A stretch of 64,000 nt of DNA, taken from NCBI GenBank assembly GCA_037576215.1, contig JBANDB010000009.1, positions 124,001 to 188,000 of the forward strand, in the 5' to 3' direction. This document shows positions 1 to 12,910 of this stretch, piece by piece. The notes below the pieces were generated by a model. It saw nothing but the letters and a program-made list of their open reading frames with translations. It was not told the DNA's origin and did no database searches. Position 1 is the first letter of the stretch, and each line of letters begins with the position of its first letter. This DNA comes from Armillaria gallica (Eukaryota > Basidiomycota > Agaricomycetes > Agaricales > Physalacriaceae). A program made the position numbers and the translations under genes.

Positions 1-2025
1 ATCAGGGCCATTCACTCCTAAAATTGCAGATGACTAAGCCTCTGTTTCAATTGCACCGATCCTGCCCACAGGCTAGACATGCATACCATGTCTTTCTTCT
101 AGTCTATAATGCTTTTGACACCATGGCCATGACCTTCACTTTGAATTATGACAATCTACTATAGGGCAGTCAAAAATATAATACATCTTCAGTTGGAAGA
201 TTATATACCATGGTTGTAGTGTCTCTATAATGTCCTGGTCTTGTGCAGGTCCAGCCATAAACGTAGGTTCTAATATCTAAAAGTTATGCTTTATCTCATG
301 TTCTACTTAAACTTCCCCATGGATCATATGTACCAGCAGAAACATAGTAGGGGAACTGGCACTGTGCACTAAACTAAAAGCGCTATGTTGTTTCAATGAT
401 TCACATTCATGGGTCCAAAGAAAGAGCAGCATAAGATGAATTCCTGAACAAACTTCTGCATTGCACTGATGATGAAGAAGTTATCATGACTGCATAGGCT
501 TGTGTGTCACTGAGCAGCAGAAAGGGTTTGACAGTGTTGGTGAAGTTTGGGAGAAATATTGTTGTTTTGCCTGGTATCCTTTCAGCAACTAAACCTTTTA
601 AAACTGATGCCACCTCAGTCCATAGATCCACCTCTTCTTATGATACTTTCTTTCTTTGTCTTCTTTCCTTTCACTACTTAGTGGCACTAAATTCTCTCTT
701 TTTCAGTCTCTACTATCTCTGAATGTTTGACTTCTTGTGGTACCTATCTTCTCCTTCTATACTGCTAATCTCTGATATCTTACTCCCTGAGCCTCATGGT
801 TTAAAGCAGAGTGAATACACCTGTTTCTTGCATGTACCATGCATATGCCTTCATGCCATTATAGCACAGGAAGGCTGGCCCAATGTACACAAGGCAAGAC
901 CATATTTAAATTGATCTGGATGTGTTTTCCTTCTTGCTATCATCAGCTGCCCCCTCTGTTCTGCCAAAACTGTTGCCTAGCCTTGCATAAATTGTGCGAT
1001 TATTGTATCTCCCTAAACAGGACAAGTCTGGGATTGGGATTGAAATTGGGTGAACCCAACAGAAATGCTGCAGTTCTCCTAGGCACCAAGTGTCATGTCA
1101 ATGTCATCTACTCATAGGAAGAAAGATGAACCAGTGATAGTTACCAGAGATGATTGGGTGTTTATCAACAACATGGGCAATCAGAAGAGGCCCACTGTTG
1201 ATCTGCTTTGGTAGCAGTATTGTTTAGAGGATACAACTGTGTATATGCACACCAGTTGGGAAGTACAAGGTGAGAAAGATTTTAGTCAGCTTGATGCAAC
1301 TCCTGATGACATCTGCCTCTGCAGATGGTTAATATCAGACAAAAGGATAACACTGTAACTGTATGTCTGACAGTATGGCACATGATCTTGATGGCTGTTT
1401 TTAAGCAGTAAGAGCACTCTGCTGGGAATCTACTTGTTAGCTATTGACTTGAGGCCATTTTAGCTTATGGACAATTAATTTCTGCACTGACTCACAAGAC
1501 AACAAGTTGCTCAGATACATGGCAATCGATTCTCTGAGCTTAGTCAGCACCTTATGAGGGATCTGCAGGCTCCTCACTCAATGTCATGTCCACTCTGTAT
1601 TTCAGATGATCTTTGTTTAATTGTCTGCCAGTGAGCTAGACCTGCTGTGTCTTCCTTCTATTCCATGAAGCTTTTCAACATGACATCAACTTTATATATG
1701 GTTAATTGATTTGCCATAGCCAAAAATTAAATACAGGATGCTGGAGAATAATTGAACCTGCCAGTGAAAAAAGAGACTCCTGGATGAAATATGGAACACT
1801 CTAGTCACTACATTCAAGTGTCATGCTCTTTCTAGGTCTACTTAACTTAGCTGTCTTGTTCCATATGCTGAAGTGGTAAAACAGGTTACAGAACTTTATG
1901 CTCTTCTTGCTGTCAGTGTTGTCACACATATGAAAAGCTGGATCAGAGAGTTAACAAGTAGTATATGGATGATATTGACACCAAGAAACAAGAAAGTGAT
2001 GACTATATCTAATAAGTAGTCACAA
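1..2025. repeat. CpG-depleted decayed repeat DNA
   Basis: No intact gene is visible. The first 182 bases match 21173-21356 closely, and the region around 640-760 resembles 49285-49360, so this is a diverged copy of repeats found elsewhere in the window. I count only four CG dinucleotides in the first 1140 bases. Where the 21.2 kb copy has CG, this copy has TG, CA or TA. A tRNA-like stretch on the minus strand lies near 1735-1810, and a short coding-like stretch lies at 1149-1358 (separate entry). Confidence 0.75.
1149..1358 (+). pseudogene. Coding-like fossil, unknown family
   Basis: This 69-codon stretch reads as plausible protein (it begins DDWVFINNMGNQ and later contains ATPDDICLCRWL) with one internal TAG and a closing TAA at 1356-1358. 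The frame stays open upstream to an ATG near 1097. Related but more broken stretches occur in other repeat modules, for example around 13825-13940 (QLCATTDDISLHRQ) and 49390-49490. I do not recognise the family. The recurrence of the same peptide pattern suggests that the repeat modules descend from an intron-bearing protein gene. It is not expected to be functional here. Confidence 0.4.
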
Positions 2026-4149
2026 TTAAAGAAGTACATTGTGAGAGTTTACCATGACACCTTGGAGATCATGGAGCCTCTTTACTTCTGTCCAGTCCAT
2101 CATGAACACTGACACTTTCTCAAACCTCTGATCTGGCATTTGTCATCCAACAGCCCAGTATATTGACGTTGTTTCTGCATGGTTGCTGAGTGGATATTAA
2201 CAACAAAGTAAAACATACATGTCCTCAGGTATTGGTAACTGATGGGTGACATGTATCTTGAATGTGTGTGCCATCCCCTCCACATCAGTGACAACCAACT
2301 CTCCCCATCGATCAACCCCTTCTTCTGATGGCATATCCAATCCTTGCAGCAGCCCCTTTTCAATGCAAAGCACCTCAACCCAGTCCTCATCCATCTTATT
2401 ATCATGCTTAACTTCACCATAAAAGGCAACATATGCTGGCAGAGTCTCTGTCATGACTTGGTCCCATGTCGGCCTCCATTTCTTGCATCCAAGTCCAACT
2501 CCAGGATACTGAAAGAGGAGGAGTGCACATTCCCATGTATGTATTGTATTCACCAGTGCTGTCCATGCATCCTCGAGAGACCCACTCTCATAGTAGGCAG
2601 GTATCATCTTAGGAAGCATGCAGAGTGCAAGTCCAGCCACTCTGTCCACAGGATTGGTTGATACCCGACCCTGCATTGCTGCCAGTAGACTAAATATATC
2701 TGGGTATGTATACAATGACTTCAGCTGCTTGTGAAACCTGATCAACAAATCTGTCTCATAGTTCCCATTGTTGTCTATTGGCTCAGCCTGCATTGGTCCA
2801 TCTGGCATATCTCCAGCAATGATCCTCTCCACAGATCCAACCTCCTGGACTGTCCAAGCACATCGAAACCAACACTGATCACTGTCCAAGTCCCCATCCT
2901 TCAAAATCAATGGCTGCCCCAGCCCACTGAGGTAGATCACCACCTGGGAATCACGGTAGATGAATCCAATTGTAGGCACATCCAGTTTCCACTCCTCTGC
3001 ATGCAGATCCTCCCTAAGCCCCCCTTTCTGTCTCAAACAGAGGACATCCAGCCACGTGTACTCCACTCCCAGATTCAGCATCTCAATCCAGATGAGATTG
3101 AGATTGGCATCCTTTGGTACCGGTACAGGCCACTCCTTTCCATTGATAAGTGTCAATGCATTCACACGATCATTTTCATCAACCCAAGCATGTGAAATCG
3201 GCTGGGGCCTTGCGTTAGCGACCCAACATGGCACCACACGATTGCTGCACAGGTCCTATACACACCGAGGCCTCAAAGATGGCATGATGATCCAGTTTCC
3301 TACCAGTGCATCTTGTCAGTTCTCCCTGTCCCACTCTTCATGTCTGCGGAGTTTGTCTTGCATATTGCAATGGCTATGTGTGTTCTGTGTGATCCATACC
3401 ACACGTAGATGGCCATATACAGTGCCAAAGTCATATTTCTGCTCTATGCACTCCTCGAGAAGGGATAAGACAGATGGAGTATCGATGGTGTGTGATGTTC
3501 CTAGGGTCTCATTCAGTCGATCTAAGATACCCTGAACGCCGAGGGCAGCGCAGGGAGTATCGGCAAGGGAAGATGGTATCACGGGACTTCGACCGGTATA
3601 GGATCGTTGCTTCGGAACCTTGATGGATGCTTCCGCTTGTCCGGTCTCAGTGAACGCAGAGATGGTGACTGTAGGGTAAGTGATGCCCTGGAATATGTGA
3701 CCCTGGAAATTGTAATCAATTCCTGCCCATCTTGTCTTGTCGACTCACTTACCCACTCATTCTGATAGCACCAATCATAATCGTAGTCGAAGTCGTCCCA
3801 AATGCTATCACAATCACTAGTTGATTGCTCATCGACAGAGTCGATATGAGAACTTGCAACCGAGGATGCGGGGGATAAATCTGATTGCACGTCCGACAAA
3901 GAACCAGGATGATCCTCGTCTTCTGAGGTATAACTGACATTCGGGTGTACTATCTCCCCTCGAGACTCTGAAGGCCGAATTATGTTTGTAATCTCGTCCG
4001 AAACAGCAGCTATGCTCGGAGCGGAATCCATTCTTGTCTGTGGTGTCGTGAAAACAGAGCGCAAACGTTTCAAAATCGACTTGATGCGACTCGATGGCCC
4101 TAATGTTCTCAGAGTAGGTAAATACTCAAAATGACCGTAGATGAACTAT
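2026..4149 (-). pseudogene. HET-like (heterokaryon incompatibility) gene, copy 1, dead
   Basis: The frame runs from an N-terminal exon (ATG at 4031-4029, with the frame open upstream to 4149) through a 50-nt intron (3752-3703, GTAAGT to CCAG) into the HET-like core and a C-terminal stretch ending at TAA 2026-2028. Diagnostic core segments are SHAWVDE, INGKEWPVP, EMLNLG and WLDVLCLRQ, typical of basidiomycete HET-domain proteins tied to nonself recognition and cell death. Two nonsense codons interrupt the frame: a TGA near 3316 where copy 2 has CGA, and a TAG near 3256 where copy 2 has TGG. The last exon is also out of frame near 2150-2200. The 3' two thirds are CpG-poor and the 5' end is CpG-normal. 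The true start may lie in a further upstream exon. Confidence 0.85.
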
Positions 4150-5340
4150 ACGCACTACTTTCTATTTCGAAGTCTTCAAGATATTGTGCAGGGGAGCGCA
4201 GAGAAGAGCTGCTGGCGTCGACGTGTCAGAAGGTAAGATTTGAATTCATGCAAGGCGCTGCAACAACGTGGTCAAACACAAAACGGACCAAACCGGAAGA
4301 ACATCATCACGGTGCACACGTGAAGGTTACGTTGAATTCATCCTGTCATTGGATCACGAGGAGATGCAAGCAACGTGTATCGTGTACGAAGAGTGATTAG
4401 ACGACGAGTTACACTTCCGTGATGTGGTTGAGTTCACCATGGCGTCCTCTTCACCGAATCCGAGCAATGAACCTAAAGTCAGCCGCCAACCCGTCCCAAA
4501 GCTGCTCAGAATTGTGAGACGACCTTGCGCCAAGCAGATCCATACGTTCACCATTGAATATTCCGCCCCCGGCGTTAATAGACACACACGGTTTGATGCC
4601 GAGGTCTCGTGTCGCGTTGGTGTGTACCTGCATTCCAATGTTAGCCTAGTCTCATAATCTTCCTGTATGTATCAACGTACAAAGGCCATCAATCAAAATT
4701 AGATGCCCCACAACAATTAGACGCCCCCCGAATTGTTGCCGGCCAGAACAGGAAAATCTACCGTAAATACTGCATATATCTTATCAATAAATTGCTGTCG
4801 TTGTCCTTCATTGAAGTGAATAATGAGAACGAAGAGTCAACAAACCTAGGGAGAAAATCGTTGTAGCTTGCGAACGGATTCCGAACAGCCTCCCATCTCT
4901 TAGGAGCTGTGCACGTCCAGGAGAAAGTCAATGCGTAATACAGTGCTTCTTGATCTCGGCGATGCCTTGTAATTTCGATGATGGTTAGTATCTGGTATGT
5001 GATTCTATGATGAATACGTACCAGTTGTATCAATATATCCTCAGAGACCGTAGGCGACAGTAGTTATCCAGTAATCTCATCATGACAGGAACATCACTCT
5101 CTCCGTTAAAGAAGAGAAGGAGGAAGACTCGAGCAACATCTCTAGTGCTTGTAAGCAGCTAGTTAGAGATAGCGTGACAGTCTGCTCTATCCCGCCGGTC
5201 AGGATCATATGTGCCGGATTCGTACGCCTTCTATTCCCACTAGTAAGCGCGGGTGTTGATTTTAGTGAAGAGTCACCCACTGCGTGTTAGGCACTAGTAG
5301 CGTTGTACCCATAATTGCTTCCTTGATCACAGGGCAATTA
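4150..5340. other. Intergenic stretch with unsupported short ORFs
   Basis: No recognisable gene. A plus-strand ATG at 4131 opens a short frame ending near a GTAAG donor-like site at about 4231, and another plus frame starts with ATG at 4439 (MASSSPNPSNEP) and stops near 4657. Either could be an exon of a gene divergent from the HET-like copy, but neither shows a known domain. CpG content is normal here, unlike the 1-3.1 kb side. Confidence 0.3.
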
Positions 5341-6840
5341 CGCGTTCAATTTGATGGAGTCTAGCTGGCTTTCAATAGACTGGTATGAATGAATCCTCAG
5401 GATCAGTTAGTACCTGAATATATGTATCGAGTACTTTACCTTTGAATCTTGGCGAGTTTTCTCCGCCTCAAAGGGGTAGAAATGAAAGATTAACGACGAT
5501 TAGCTGCTTCCAACATCTTAGAGTTAAATTCGGTTTGGAATGACGTTCCTCTCATCTCTATTCCGAGTCTCGCACCCCTGAGCCTGCATCGTGGTTTGGT
5601 TCAACAGGGAACGGACGATGTTAAGTTGTCGTTCCCGAACGCGGAAGAGTTGTGACTTGAAATCGCACTCGAAGAAAGTAACTCGCGGTCAAGAGGCGCA
5701 ACACTGGAGCCGTCAAGCGAAGATGTTTCGTTTTGTGTGGAAGTAATAAGGTCGGGCCGGTCTCCCGACTTTGGCGCATATGCGGTGTTATTTGCATCTA
5801 TTTATCTTTCAGAACCTTACCTTTGTCACCAAAAATTTCCCCTAGTGTATCTCCAACTGGCGTTCGAATATACGATTGCTGGACCCATGTCTGGTAATGA
5901 CAAAGGACCTGTAGCTGTGGCTCGCTCCCTGAAGGAATCGCTCTATGGAGAGGAAGAATGGGCGACAGGGACTTTCGGCCAATGGTGCGTGATATTCAGG
6001 CGTTTAGAGAGATGGGCTGATGGAATTAACAGTTCGTGGGAGACGGTCAGCAACGCGAGCACATTCAGCTTGCTTCAAGATCGAAAGGCATGGCCGATGT
6101 TCTAGGAAGTGACGGTGTAGACAGCAGAACAATGGCTTCTTGAAATCCAACACTCGCCCGCTATCTCAACCTTCTCCTAGTCCTGCAGTGCTTCCTGCGA
6201 CTGCATGTCGCTTCGTCCGCACGCGCGATGACCTCTCCCACCACCTGCTATGTCTCAACCTTCTGGTATCCCAGCAGCACCTCTTGTTACCCGCCACTCA
6301 CAGCCCGACGACTACACTATAGCGGAGAATCTCACGATCTTCGTATGTCACATGTCATATTTTATCGCCCCTTCTCTCGCTCATGCACCTTTTAGCATCC
6401 GGCCATCTCGTCCTTGATAGCAACACAATCAATAGGAGGTCTCTTCACAGAGAACCCAAGGACTGCGTACACCCCACGCAGAGCACAGAGCTTCCGGTTC
6501 GCATTGATTTCTTATGGCAAAGGCGTAGCTGAACTATACTTAGATACGGGTCCGGAGCGTAGTCTTAACTGTCGAGACGAACGTCGACTTTCCCTGTCAA
6601 TATGCTTTGACTGCTTCGCTTCGTTGTTAGCGTTCAATGAGCGCACCACATATATGCGGATCAGTTGGAGAATACGAGGTCATTTCAGCTGTGTGCGGCT
6701 CCTGATAGGATCTTGCTGTGCATGTTCTAACAAGGAAGTGTGATATCGTTATCGTACGTCTACTTTCTCGTCTCAACGGCTTGATTTCGTTCTGACATTG
6801 ATTATAGCATAATTTCAAGTAACTACCGTGTTGAATATCA
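5340..6840 (+). repeat. 1.5-kb repeat module, copy 1 of 7
   Basis: The module starts near the pattern 'ctggctttcaatagactggta' and ends near 'aagtaactaccgtgttgaa'. Shared landmarks are a tRNA-like patch, a GGCCGGTCT run, the string TTTCGGCCAATGGTGCGT and a fossil intron at 6754-6807 (GTACGTC, CTGAC branch site, ATAG). Corresponding copies lie at 11215-12720, 18000-19430, 22620-24175, 42065-43565, 44860-45950 and 53525-55145. No long reading frame survives in any copy. Confidence 0.75.
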
Positions 6841-7470
6841 ACGGATCTTCCTCTTATTAAGAAATGTTAGGCAATAACCACTCTGAGTTCTTGGGTACGG
6901 GCGTCTGTTCGTCGGAGGTGTGACTGTGATGGGACCTCCTGGTGGCTTGTGCAATCCATCCTTCACATAGGAACGAACCGAACCGAGCTGGTCGATGCCA
7001 GTTTTACCCACATCACGACACGTTTGTGCTTGTCGTCCTTGATTAGCTTGTATCGCTCCTGCGAAGAGGTTATTCTGTTGCCGCTGCGACCATGCATAAC
7101 GTTGTTCGTAGTTGTAGCCCATTCTTTGAAGCAATTGTTTCCTACTACTCATGTCCCTGTCCTTATTATGCCTGCTCGACCCTTTAGTTAACTTTTTCTA
7201 GTCTTGTCCATAAGCTCACCAATTACTGGTTTAGATCGTGCGCTTCAACGCACGCTTCCGAAACCAAGATGTTCACAACGGATTTTGCCTAGACGCGACT
7301 TCAAACCGGTCGCTGTGTATTGCCAAGGAGCCGTGTTCACATCCGATTGGGTTGCTTCCTTGGCACTGTCGTCCCAATGACATAGCTAGGCCCCTGTTCC
7401 TGTTCTATGTTATAGCGAATACGGAGGTTTGAAAAATCCTGCTGTTACGAATATCAAACCGGAGTCTAGC
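6840..7470. other. No gene seen
   Basis: Only short antisense-overlapping frames occur and none resembles a known protein. This is spacer between two repeat modules. Confidence 0.5.
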
Positions 7471-9635
7471 TTGAAATAAGCAACGCAAAACGGGCATGCA
7501 TGTAGACTGACAGAAAGCACGGCCCGATGCCGGCACGGCACTCTTTATACCGGCAGGCAATAGGCTGTTTCCTTTGTCTTTCATCTTCCATCCGTTCCGC
7601 CAGCACCTTCGCCTGAGACACCCTCTGCACATTCGGGGGAAAGTCGGCTGTAGAAGAAAAGTCAGAGGTAAACGGCAAGATATAGTTAAAGCAACTGACA
7701 ATTTGACCATCAACAATTCCAGCTAGTTTCAATGATGAACGAAGACCTGCGGTTCTAGCTTGCATATGCCCTGACGCTAGCAGCATCGTTTCTGTTAAGA
7801 ATCAGGGTATTTTGAGTAATACACGAGATAATGAATACTCAAGTAAAACCCAAGCCGTGAGCAAGGATGTCCTAAAGCCGAGTTCCAACCACCAAGAGGG
7901 ATCCGATATGGGTGCTACCAAGTGCTAGGCATAACCGATCAGAAATGCTTAGATCACACAGTTAAGTGGACGTTGAAGAGTAGTAAAATTAGGCTAAGAG
8001 ATCCTAATACAATGTCAGGTAAGTATTTATACACTACTAGTAAGGACTCGAGTCAGTATTATTCTACAAGGTTCCATCGCATTCCAGTATTAGCAAGAAG
8101 AATAGAGAAGATATGAGAAAATGCCAGTAGGCCGAGGTCAAGACCGAGAACGCCGAGAGAAAGCATATGTTGACTCATGTACGACCGGAAAAGGCCCGAT
8201 ATCCATAACAGTTTCGACCTCACGGAGTACTGACTACGGATACTAGTACTCATCACCTAGGACCTTTGCGTGTTGGTTTCTGACGCGGGTATTTGGAAAT
8301 GACAGCAAACCGAACTGGGAGAGATCCCGGTGAGCATTGCTTTCATTTTCCTGTGATAAAGACCTCATTGAGCCTTGCTTACAGCTAGATATGGGCTCCG
8401 AAAACGATGTTAATACGCCCTGTCAAGCCAAGAACAACTACATTTTTGTAGCAAAGTCGTCGAGCTAGAGTGCGCGTTGAGGTGAGAACAAATCTCGTCA
8501 ACTCTGCGAGACTCATGATGACATCTTTCTCCGCAGGCGATTGATGATAAATTGTAGAATTATAAATGTGCATCCACCTTTCGATCCAAATGTTTCAGCG
8601 ACCCAATGACATCTAATATAGCATATATCCATGTAACTACTATGGCGAATACAACGAGCGCCGGTTTTTCAAAGTCATATCTAGGCTATGATAAGACAGT
8701 TGCGTCAATTGTCCAATCTATGTTGTACGGAATCTCGAGCCTGAATCTTCCAATCAGCGAGGCAATTTGTCCTTTGGCTACTGCAGCCTTTCTTGAGCCT
8801 ATGAGAACTCCTTAATTTCAAGGAATATATGCTGCTTTCTTTAACCCGCACTGATATCCTGTTGACTGGCTTCGCCTATGAAAGATATGACTGCAACCAT
8901 ATCCGGTCCTGCACACCTTTTTGTCCATCGGCCTTACTACTCTGTGATGAGATAGAACTTGTTGTATTGCATAGGCTTGCTAGAAATCCGTATTCTGTGG
9001 AGACGGTCGTCTCGTGTAGTGGCCCGTGGTTTAAACTCATGAATTAAGGTCAGCCCGTGGTGGACACAACACTTCGATCAAGATGCTCCCTCCATCAGTC
9101 ACTGTGTGTCGCCTCAACACCCTCTTCTGTCTGTCACTCTCTCTGTATATATGCCTTCCTTATATAAGATGAAAGGCGATCCTGGACTAATCATTGTCTA
9201 GATCTCTCCAAAAACGGAATTATCCAGTTGTGAAGAACGTCTTTCACAAAGTTCTTCTCTGTCGCCATTCTCGGTATCATACTTCGTACTACCTATTTCT
9301 TCATGAGCAGCCTTCATATTTTCCCAGCACACACCACTGTGGTTCTTCAGTTTCCTCTATGCACATTAATTGGCTTACCAGGAGTTGATCATATCCTTCT
9401 TCTGTGAATGTCCTATGCTAGCAACTGTCATGTTCTCCTCACTAACCACTCAGGGGATTTCAAATTTGCTTCTAAGGTAGCCTATTGCCGTCGCAACATG
9501 TATTCCATGTGCTGATCATTTAATTTTAGTAGTAATCCCCTCTTATATTATAATAACAGCATCTTTCAAGTGATAGTGGAGGTATGCAGGAAGACTTTTC
9601 TGATGATCACCGAACTTTTACCTAGGTGCAGAACA

Positions 9636-9706
9636 TGGGCGGTCAAGCCATTATCATGCTTGTCTGCTTCCGTTATGATGGAGGGGTTCGACTCCCCTTC
9701 GACGTA
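9636..9706 (+). pseudogene. tRNA-Gly-like relic
   Basis: A good B box and T arm (GGGGTTCGACTCCCC) and a 3' end resembling that of the tRNA-Gly at 47440 are present. The acceptor and anticodon arms no longer pair. It is one of five tRNA-Gly-related copies in the window. Confidence 0.6.
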
Positions 9707-9810
9707 TATCCCGCACATCTAGAGTATTTTTTGTCAGCGCCTCCTGCGGCCCACTGAGAGCTCTGAGCTCTCAGATCTGTCTCAAATCCTGATTTCATTA
9801 ACAGTGATCT

Positions 9811-10075
9811 GCACTGTATGAAGAATCCAATATTTTAGCTTAAAATATTGAATTCTATAACTATTTATTTTTTCTAACTTTCAAGCTGAAATATCAAAAG
9901 ATTATTTTGAATATTATTTTAATATTCTTGTTTATTAAAAAAATATTAGAAATTTCTCAAATATCACAAATATATTGAAAATATTATCTCAATACTTTAG
10001 TGGAATATATCAAAAAAATAAATAGTTATAGAATTCAATATATTAGGTTAAAATATTGAATTCTCCATGCAGTGC
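9811..10075. mobile_element. AT-rich foldback MITE
   Basis: The two ends are inverted copies of about 50-60 bp: the left reads gcactgtatgaagaat then caatatttta, and the right, reverse-complemented, reads gcactgcatggagaat then caatatttta. Both continue to a shared stretch containing gaattctataactattta. The interior is strongly AT-rich with no reading frame. No clear target duplication is visible. The element is absent from the paralogous position near 41.4-41.5 kb. Confidence 0.75.
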
Positions 10076-10439
10076 TGAGTCCTCTGGCCCCCCACAGCTT
10101 TTGCTAGCTTATGACATTTACTTTTTTTGCATTTCACTAATAAAATTACCTTCCTTCGTCACCTTTTCATCACTGATTGGTAATAATCTGTTGCATCTGC
10201 CGTTTCTAAAACATTATATTGATCCTTGGAGCAAAATATTGTGGTTGGTTGAGTACAAACAGAACTCCTTTGTGCTCAGTGAGCCTCATGTTGACCTGCT
10301 TCTATCCATTTCAAGGACGACAAGTCCTCAGCTTCCAGATGATCTTTGGTTTAATCACCTACCAGTAAGCTAGATGTACTATGATATTCTATGAATCTTT
10401 GAGGACAATCATTCCCCTGAACAAATATGCAGCGCCAAA

Positions 10440-10535
10440 AATAAAATACAGGACTCTGCAGAAGAATCGAACTCGCAGGCAAAAACAAAATTACTTGATC
10501 AAGGAATACAGATCACTTTACCCGCTACACTAAAG
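10440..10535 (-). pseudogene. tRNA-like relic
   Basis: On the minus strand an A-box-like segment (GAGCACTTTAGTGTAGCGGG) precedes a B-box-like GAGTTCGATTC by about 60 nt. No proper cloverleaf can be drawn. Similar relics sit at about 1735, 21360 and 56640. Confidence 0.4.
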
Positions 10536-11214
10536 TGCTCAGATACTAAACCTTTTTTCCTCACGACATCTGCATAACTTGGCTGTCCCATTATGTGTTC
10601 GTCAAATCTGCCACGCGAGATGAAAAGCTGAACAGGCTATAAAATCTTATGCTCCTCCTGCTATCGCTAATGTCACGTTAGAGCTGCCTACCGTATTTCT
10701 CCACTTGGAGGATTATATACCGTGGGTGGAGGGTCTTGATCTGGAGTTGGCAATTACTAGGGCTGGCAGAAATGCAGGTTTCACAGGTAGAGGTAGCATA
10801 AAAGGTACTTCATCTCGTGTTTTAGCTAAACTTCCCCAAGGAATATATGTAGCAGGCGTGAAAGATAGGTGAACTCAAACAACCAACTCTTTCTTTCGTT
10901 AATTCTTCCAACCCCAGCCAGTCATGCTCGATGCGAGAAGTAGGCCTTTCTTTTGAAGGCAGACTTTACTGAAACAGATTGGAATGTCCTATTCATGTCT
11001 CATAACAGACACATCCAGCCTACTAGCCAGAATGGTACGTGATGGATATTCAGACATACACCTGCACCATTCCCACTAGCCACGATGAAACAGAACATTT
11101 TCCAGGGTCATGGTAGATGTCAGTTTCAGCCAAGGAATATCCACCGCATATGTACTATTTGAGAAGACTAGTGGCAATGTCTTCATCGCTGTTTGCTCGA
11201 TGATGCCGTGTGCT

Positions 11215-12720
11215 GTTCAATTGGATGGAGCATGGATGGTCTTCAATGGAGTGGTACAAAAAATATTTCCTGGATCAGTTAGGAACCGAATATATGTATG
11301 TCGAGAACATTGCCTTTGAGTCTTCACGATGTCATAGCAAACATTCTCTATTTCCACAGGGTAGGATTGAAAGAACAAAGAATGGTAGCTGCTTTCAACT
11401 GGAGCTGGATTGAATTAAGACTGACAATGTTCTGATTTGTGTTTCTTCTGATTTTTGTACTCCTCGTCGGCAATCGGGTCTTCAGTGGAAGGACAATGTT
11501 TCATCTGACTCAAATTTAGACAGGGTGCGACTCGGTCGTGGCTCAGGGTGAATGGAACTTCAAAGAAAATACAACTGATAGTGAAGAGATGCAACTCGCA
11601 AGCTGTTAAGCGAAGAGGTTACGTTTGGGTCGGAAGCAATAAGGTATACAATAGGAAGGACGGGCCGGTCTTCCGTCCAGCGTGGACGCGGCAATATTTG
11701 CATCTATTGATCAATTTGATCTTACCTCTTGCCACCAAAACTTTCACCTAGAATATCGTCGGCTCGCATGGAGTTGTGCTCTTCTTATGTTAGAATTTGA
11801 ACGCGACGAAGACTCGCAGTTCTCCATCCATACTACTGTGGCTTCATCGCATTGTGGAAAGGAAGAACAGCGACCCCCGACGGCTCGGATTAGGGAGGAC
11901 CTTCGGCCAATGGTGCGTAATAGTCAGATAATTCACACGGAGAGCTGACGGAATGAACAGTTCTACGGAAACCACGAGCATCACGAGCAAGAGGCGCGCG
12001 GCACGATGACTACAGCAGCCAGGCAGTATCCTCTCTACGTCATCGGCTTATGGACGTTTGAAAGAAGATGGAAGAACTGTAGCTCTTGCGAATCAGAACC
12101 CAGCGGCTTCTCGAGTCCAGTCGTTCCAACACCCCCAGACCAGTTCCAACGCAAGACCAACAGTCATCTCCCCTACACCAGTTCCCAAACCCTAAGTCTG
12201 TGACGCGCGATAACCTCTTCCATCACCTACTATCTCTCCGCCTCCCAGTGTCCCTGTAACCTCATGCCATTTTGCCATATATCAAGTTCCCGCTATTCCA
12301 AGCTCGGCGACTATGCTAAAGCAGACACTCTCGCGCCCTCCAGAGATATAGTCCGGTTGAGTATGTCATATCTTACCCGGTCTTCCTCTCGCTCACTCTC
12401 CTTTTAGCATCCTCCGGCAACGATCTAACTGACACTTTCTTAGATGCGTGCTTTGGGGTAGATACTATGACTCGCTATCCAGACCATTTCGTTCTTTCGT
12501 CGCTGGGCTTGAGAGCACTGCATATATGCATACCGGTTCTGGAGTACGATGTCTCTTCAGCTTCGTGCGAGTCCTGATGGGATCATCGTGACACGAAAAG
12601 GAAGCCTTAAAATCATAATTGTACGTCCGCCTTTTCATCTCAACATTTAGACCTCTTTCTGACATCATGATTCTAGATACCTTCATGTAACTACTGTACT
12701 GATTACGAACGCATGTCTAT
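11215..12720 (+). repeat. 1.5-kb repeat module, copy 2 of 7
   Basis: It carries the same landmarks as copy 1, with a fossil intron at 12621-12676 (GTACGTCC start, CTGAC, TTCTAG end, 56 nt) and a second intron-like segment ending in CTTTTAG near 12408. It is closest in sequence to the copy at 42065-43565. Short frames of 60-90 codons occur but are mutually inconsistent between copies. Confidence 0.75.
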
Positions 12721-12819
12721 CATACCAAGAGTGACATCAAGCAATACCAAAGGATGCGCGCATTCTTTCTTATTCAGTTATTCAACCACCCTGCTTCGAT
12801 GTGTGACAGCATGATATTC

Positions 12820-12910
12820 CACACGGGCTTCATTAAGAAACAAGCGGCTCAAAACAACGATGCAATTACAAATGAGACGCCCGGCCGCTGAGGTACGTGT
12901 GCTGCGATAT
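12820..12910 (-). pseudogene. tRNA-like relic
   Basis: This minus-strand tRNA-like segment has counterparts at 19505-19580 and 43671-43750. The 19.5 kb copy keeps a clean B box (GTTCGATTCCC); this one has lost it. Confidence 0.35.

Noticed and set aside
2731..3535. Plus-strand open frames of 154 and 191 codons
   Set aside because: They run antisense to the HET-like reading frame, which has recognisable motifs and a paralogue; the plus frames are shadows.
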